In this document: one piece after another, positions 5,885 to 8,927 of the stretch
Position numbering within the stretch: position 1 is the stretch's first letter
Layout: each line of letters begins with the position of its first letter
Source: an uncultured Phycisphaerales bacterium
GTDB taxonomy: Bacteria; Planctomycetota; Phycisphaerae; Sedimentisphaerales; Anaerobacaceae
Direction: 5' to 3'
NCBI GenBank assembly: GCA_937868145.1
Contig: CALMMH010000238.1
Span: 1-8,927, forward strand
Length of the DNA: 8,927 nucleotides
Position numbers and translations under genes: made by a program
Notes under the pieces: generated by a model
Databases searched by the model: none
What the model saw: the letters and a program-made list of their open reading frames with translations, nothing else
What the model was told of the DNA's origin: nothing

Positions 5885-6631
5885 AATGGCCTGCATCATC
5901 GACTGTTGCGTCCCGACGCACTCCAACACGGAATCGGCGCCGACGCCTTTTGTCATGTCCATTATGCGGGCCACGCCTTCGTCGCCGCGTTCGGTCACGA
6001 TATCGGTCGCGCCGAACTTGCAGGCGAGTTGCTGCCGCTTCTCGTGCCGGCTCATCGCAATGATACGCTCGGCCCCCATCTGCTTCGCCGAGAGGACACC
6101 GAGCAGGCCGACCGCGCCGTCGCCGACAACCACCACGATTGATCCCGGCTTCACGTTGGCCGCATCGGCGGCGAACCAGCCGGTCCCCAGCACATCCGAC
6201 GTGGTCAGCAGGCTTGGGACGAGGTCGTCCGACGGCACGCCCGGCGTCGGCACCAACGTTCCATCGGCCAGCGGCACGCGTAGCACCGGCGTCTGCGCCC
6301 TGGAGATGAACTCGCGGCGCATGCATGACGACTGGTAGCCAATCTGACAATTGGGACAGGTGTTGTCGGAGGTGGCGAACGAACCGATGACGAACTGCCC
6401 CCGCTTCACCGACTTCACCGCACTGCCGACCTCCTCGACGATGCCGCAATACTCGTGTCCCATCGGCGTCGGGCCGTTGATCGGCTGCAAGCCCCGATAC
6501 GGCCAGAGGTCCGATCCGCACACGCATGTCGCGGTGATGCGGACCACCGCATCGGTCGGTTGTTCAATTCTCGGCGGCTCGCGATCTTCGAACCGAATGT
6601 CGCGCGGGCTGTAAAGAACTGTTCCTCTCAT
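5864..6631 (-). pseudogene. Zinc-type alcohol dehydrogenase, C-terminally truncated
   Basis: Medium-chain Zn-dependent dehydrogenase, 255 residues against about 345-350 in the full family. The N-terminal GroES-like domain has the catalytic-zinc ligands Cys38 (CVCGSD) and GHE (His59, Glu60), and a structural-zinc cluster at Cys92, Cys95 and Cys103 (SDNTCPNCQIGYQSSC). The NAD(P)-binding Rossmann motif VVVVGDGAVGLLG spans 166-178. Family-like sequence continues to CVGTQQSMMQAI (238-249), then stops. The expected ARPGG-type continuation is replaced by PASLIV and a stop, so the last Rossmann strands and the C-terminal part of the catalytic domain are missing. The ATG at 6631 has a good SD (GAGGAG). 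The truncation abuts the transposase remnant at 5520-5804, pointing to disruption by insertion. A truncated product is unlikely to be active. Confidence 0.85.
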
Positions 6632-6646
6632 GGTTTGTCTCCTCGT

Positions 6647-6850
6647 TCACACGTTGCAGGCGGGCTTCCTGTAAAGTTTGCCCTGCTGATTCAGGATGTC
6701 CGGCCCATAGACCTTCTTCCAGTCGGCGGAAGGCTGCGAACCGTTCCGCGCGATCGCTATTGTCTGTGCACCCGCACATTGTCTACTGATTCGATTCGCC
6801 GGGGCAATATCGCCGAACGCCGCGCGTGCCGCGGTAGGTGCGTTGGACAT
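6647..6850 (-). pseudogene. 67-residue composite ORF, likely remnant of genes upstream of the dehydrogenase
   Basis: ATG at 6850 has an excellent SD (GTAAGGAG) and the ORF ends 15 nt before the dehydrogenase start, so it looks like the first cistron of that operon. The 67-residue product has no recognised complete domain. Its start, MSNAPTAARAAFGDIAPA, resembles the N-terminus of carboxymuconolactone-decarboxylase-like proteins (AFGDIAP). An internal IARNGSQPS resembles the opening of small cupins that often neighbour them. The tail ADWKKVYGPDILNQQGKLYR is unrecognised. This reads as a fusion left after internal deletions. The resemblance is from memory; it could instead be a genuine small protein. 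Confidence 0.45.
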
Positions 6851-7048
6851 AACCTGATCTCCTTACGATGGTTCCGTATAGACACCACCTTAGCTCTGCA
6901 ACCCCAGCGCCCGACATCAGGGTTTTGCTGCGTCATTGCAGTCACAACTCCAACGGAGAGGCGTGGTTCTCTGCAATTCGGATCCTCACACCATTGTTGC
7001 CGGAATTGTCTCTACGGCCAGACGCAGCCGGCTTGGGATCAACTTCTA
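6851..7048. other. Intergenic gap between pseudopilin gene and decayed dehydrogenase operon
   Basis: 198 bp with no convincing gene. On the minus strand a weak promoter candidate exists: TTGCAG (6901-6896), a short 15-bp spacer and TATACG (6880-6875), about 25 bp before the small ORF. No clear rho-independent terminator follows the pseudopilin gene. Confidence 0.35.
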
Positions 7049-7828
7049 TCAGCGATGCTCATCGGCCCGCTCGAACATCGTGAGGATACGTTCCAGCGCA
7101 TCATACGGAGCGGTTCCGATGTCCACCGTGAAAGCATCGTCACGGTTGGGGAGGGTAGACACGTTGCCGGCCGCGAAGAGGACATTGCTGGCCTCCTGCT
7201 GATGGCTCGTTCGCGTCTTCACCTGAAAAGCCGCCAAGGAGGAGTGCGCGAGGAACTGCACGTCGGTCACCAACGCGCCGATCGGTTGGCCTTTGCTGTT
7301 ACGGCCCAGATCACTCAGGCGGATATGGAAGCTCTGCGGCTTGCCCGTCAGTAGGGCCACCGAGGCATGACGATAGTAGTAATCGCTCTGGGCCTGCGCG
7401 GACCCCACCCGGGCCAGTTGCTCCTTGGCTTCCGATGGTTGATCGGCGCCAGGGCAGAACAACACCAGCGGCTGGCGGGACAGGTAGTCCTTCAGCAGCA
7501 GTCCCAATCCGACCGGCGCGCCGTCTTCGAGCGACAGCAGGCTGGTGACGTTTCCAATGACGGTGTAGAAATTGGAGCCCGTGACCGGTCGGCCCGCCGG
7601 CCCGAATGGAATTGAGTCGTCAAAGTCGTGGGCGTAAAGATGAATCGCGGCGCCCACCTGGCGGAGGTTCGCGGCGCAGGCGATCCGGCGGGCCCGGTCC
7701 CGGGCCTCGGTCAGGGCGGGCGAGAGGATCGCCAGCAGCAGGGCCAGAATGGCAATCACCACCAGCAGCTCGATCAGGCTAAAGCCGCTCGTGGCGGTTC
7801 GGGCCTCACTTGTCGTTTGTCGATTCAT
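7049..7828 (-). CDS. Type IV pilin-like / type II secretion pseudopilin-like protein
   Basis: 259-residue protein with a class III prepilin signal: a short N-terminus, then SGFSLIELLVVIAILALLLA. The cleavage site is Gly15/Phe16 and the conserved Glu is at +5 (Glu20). The next part, ARDRARRIACAANLRQVGAAIHLYA, is the usual N-terminal helix continuation of planctomycete-style pseudopilins. Near the C-terminus NVLFAAGNV (215-223) stands where this family normally has NVLFADGHV (the H-X9-DG motif). Here the Asp is Ala, the following His is Asn, and the upstream His209 is 10 rather than 9 residues before AG. Such proteins are numerous in Planctomycetota and their function is largely unknown. The ATG at 7828 was preferred to an in-frame TTG at 7849 because it gives the typical short leader. 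It lies 30 bp after the upstream tandem-domain gene, probably in one operon. Confidence 0.88.
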   Translation of the reverse strand: MNRQTTSEARTATSGFSLIELLVVIAILALLLAILSPALTEARDRARRIACAANLRQVGAAIHLYAHDFDDSIPFGPAGRPVTGSNFYTVIGNVTSLLSLEDGAPVGLGLLLKDYLSRQPLVLFCPGADQPSEAKEQLARVGSAQAQSDYYYRHASVALLTGKPQSFHIRLSDLGRNSKGQPIGALVTDVQFLAHSSLAAFQVKTRTSHQQEASNVLFAAGNVSTLPNRDDAFTVDIGTAPYDALERILTMFERADEHR

Positions 7829-7858
7829 CGATCCAGCATCACAAATCAATCAGATCGT

Positions 7859-8927
7859 TCACTCCTGGACCAGCGGCAACGATTCGGCCAAGCGGACGGT
7901 GTCCAGATCCCAGAATCCGCCCGCTTCACCAACCGAGCGCAAGGCGATCCCGATGGGCTTTCCGGCCCAGACGTCGTCTGCCTGCACCGGTGTCAGGTAC
8001 ACCGAGAAATCCTGCAACCGCCTTGAAGACAGACCCGCCGGCTCAACCGTCTGAGACACGATATCCACGGGGGTATCGCCATCCCAGTAGTACAAAATCA
8101 GTACGAGCGTGTCGGCCGGCGGTTCTGCCGAGGGCGGATATCGGCTCGATATGCCAACCGCCGCCGTCAGCCGATAGCTGCAACCGTCCCGGTACACCAC
8201 CGCCAAGTCCTGCTCCAAGCCGTTGCCTGTGGCCGAGGCCAGGAACGCCAGTTGGGTCCCGTCCGCATTGGCCATGTGGTCCCAACTGTCCGTCGGCGTA
8301 TTGGCAAAGACGCCGGTATTCGTGCTGCCCAGGGTGTCCAGGTCGAGCTCCCTCCAACCATCCATGTAGGGCAGAACCGGAAAACCGGTCAGGTCGACGG
8401 CCGGAGACTCAAAGGAGGGGTTCAAAACCGCGTCCAACTCGGGCATCAACTCGATCAGACGGACGTTGTCCAGATCCCAGAATCCGCCTGCGGCCCCCGT
8501 GGCCCGGATCGCCACGCCGATGGTCTTGCCCGCCCAGGCGTCGCCGGGCCGCACGGTTGCCAGCACTGCCGTGTAGTCCCTCAATTGGGTCGAGGATTGC
8601 CCCTTCGCCCCAATCGTCAGGCATACGATGTCCATGGGTTGATTGACATCGAGATAGTAGAGGACCAGATCGATCGTATCCACCGACTTGATGCCCGAAG
8701 GCGGGAACCTCGCGGAGACGCCTACCCCAACGGTCAGTCGGTATTCACAACCGACCCTGTAGATCGCCGCCAAGTCCTGCTCCAGGGCATTACCCTCCTG
8801 AGATCCCAGGAAGGCCAGTTGCCTGCCGTCGGCGTTGGCTATGTGATCCTCGCTGCCCGTCGCCGTATTGGCAAAAACACCCGTATTCTGAGATCCCGCA
8901 TCAAGGTCCAGTTCAAGCCAGCCGTCA
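7859..8927 (-). CDS. Secreted-type protein of tandem 188-residue domains (5' end outside window)
   Basis: The frame is open to the right window edge; 355 residues and the stop at 7861-7859 are visible, and the start is missing. Two copies of one domain are seen with a period of 188 residues (DGW at visible residues 1-3 and 189-191). Shared landmarks are DGWxELDLD, TGVFANT, DHxANADGxQLAFL, YRLT, ILYYxD or VLYYLD, WAGKxIGxAxR and GGFWDLDxVRL. The second copy is introduced by LNPSFESP (about 168-175). NPSFE...GW plus a final GGFWDLDxVRL strand suggests a galactose-binding-like jelly roll (carbohydrate-binding-module style), common in Planctomycetota surface or secreted proteins; this is inference. 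No catalytic motif and no C-terminal sorting signal are visible (it ends LPLVQE). It directly precedes the pseudopilin gene. Confidence 0.8.
   Translation of the reverse strand, partial: DGWLELDLDAGSQNTGVFANTATGSEDHIANADGRQLAFLGSQEGNALEQDLAAIYRVGCEYRLTVGVGVSARFPPSGIKSVDTIDLVLYYLDVNQPMDIVCLTIGAKGQSSTQLRDYTAVLATVRPGDAWAGKTIGVAIRATGAAGGFWDLDNVRLIELMPELDAVLNPSFESPAVDLTGFPVLPYMDGWRELDLDTLGSTNTGVFANTPTDSWDHMANADGTQLAFLASATGNGLEQDLAVVYRDGCSYRLTAAVGISSRYPPSAEPPADTLVLILYYWDGDTPVDIVSQTVEPAGLSSRRLQDFSVYLTPVQADDVWAGKPIGIALRSVGEAGGFWDLDTVRLAESLPLVQE
7886..8926 (-). repeat. Tandem coding duplication, 564-bp period
   Basis: Unit 1 begins at 8926 and unit 2 at 8362 on the minus strand, exactly 564 bp (188 codons) apart. 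Nucleotide identity survives in places: CCAGATCCCAGAATCCGCC occurs near 7900 and again near 8470, and CCGCCAAGTCCTGCTCCA near 8202 and 8768. Overall divergence is moderate, so the duplication is not very recent or is partly homogenised. More units may lie beyond the window edge. Confidence 0.75.

Noticed and set aside
6941..6976. Possible hairpin around GAGAGGCGTGGTTCTC as terminator
   Set aside because: Only about 4 bp of stem and no following U-tract on either strand.
6455..7354. Plus-strand ORF of 299 codons
   Set aside because: Spans parts of three minus-strand features and has no family resemblance; shadow in GC-rich DNA.
7810..8646. Plus-strand ORF of 278 codons
   Set aside because: Pro/Arg/Ser-rich antisense shadow of the tandem-domain gene; no supporting motif or SD.

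Overview
The window looks like a piece of a Planctomycetota-type chromosome, possibly Phycisphaerae or a relative. The evidence is a GC-rich sequence and a pseudopilin with a long C-terminal extension ending in an NVLFA(D)GHV-like motif, a style common in Planctomycetota, Verrucomicrobiota and Lentisphaerota. Next to it is a secreted protein of 'NPSFE...DGW' domains. The phylum call is inference; no rRNA or marker gene is present.

Positions 1-2236 (minus strand): a GT39/ArnT-like membrane glycosyltransferase, cut by the left window edge, follows a small lipoprotein with two PepSY-like repeats. The two genes overlap by 4 nt (GTGA), so they form one operon. Positions 2237-4341 (plus strand): a divergent two-component operon, with an OmpR-family response regulator and a membrane histidine kinase that also overlap by GTGA. 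Positions 4390-5488 (plus strand): a promoter, a possible 45-codon small ORF, and a Tat-exported calcineurin-like phosphoesterase.

The main find is a tandem operator of two TTCAGG-type half-sites with starts 11 bp apart. It occurs three times around these genes, at 1951-1971, 2052-2071 and 4390-4409. The copies at 1951 and 4390 match at 18 of 20 bases. At 2052 and 4390 a -10-like hexamer lies exactly 9 bp after the proximal half-site. This is the geometry expected of an OmpR/PmrA/QseB-type regulator. It suggests that the encoded response regulator controls the lipoprotein/glycosyltransferase operon and the phosphoesterase, giving a small envelope-response regulon with a PmrAB-ArnT flavour.

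Positions 5489-6850 are a decaying region. It holds the C-terminal remnant of a transposase (plus strand), a zinc-type alcohol dehydrogenase missing about its last 90-100 residues, and a 67-codon ORF upstream of the dehydrogenase that looks like a patchwork of other gene starts. The dehydrogenase loses its family-like sequence next to the transposase remnant, so insertion of an element is the likely cause.

Positions 7049-8927 (minus strand) hold the pseudopilin-like protein. Just upstream in the same operon is a protein of tandem domains with a period of 188 residues, cut by the right window edge. No tRNA, rRNA, CRISPR array or convincing terminator was seen.
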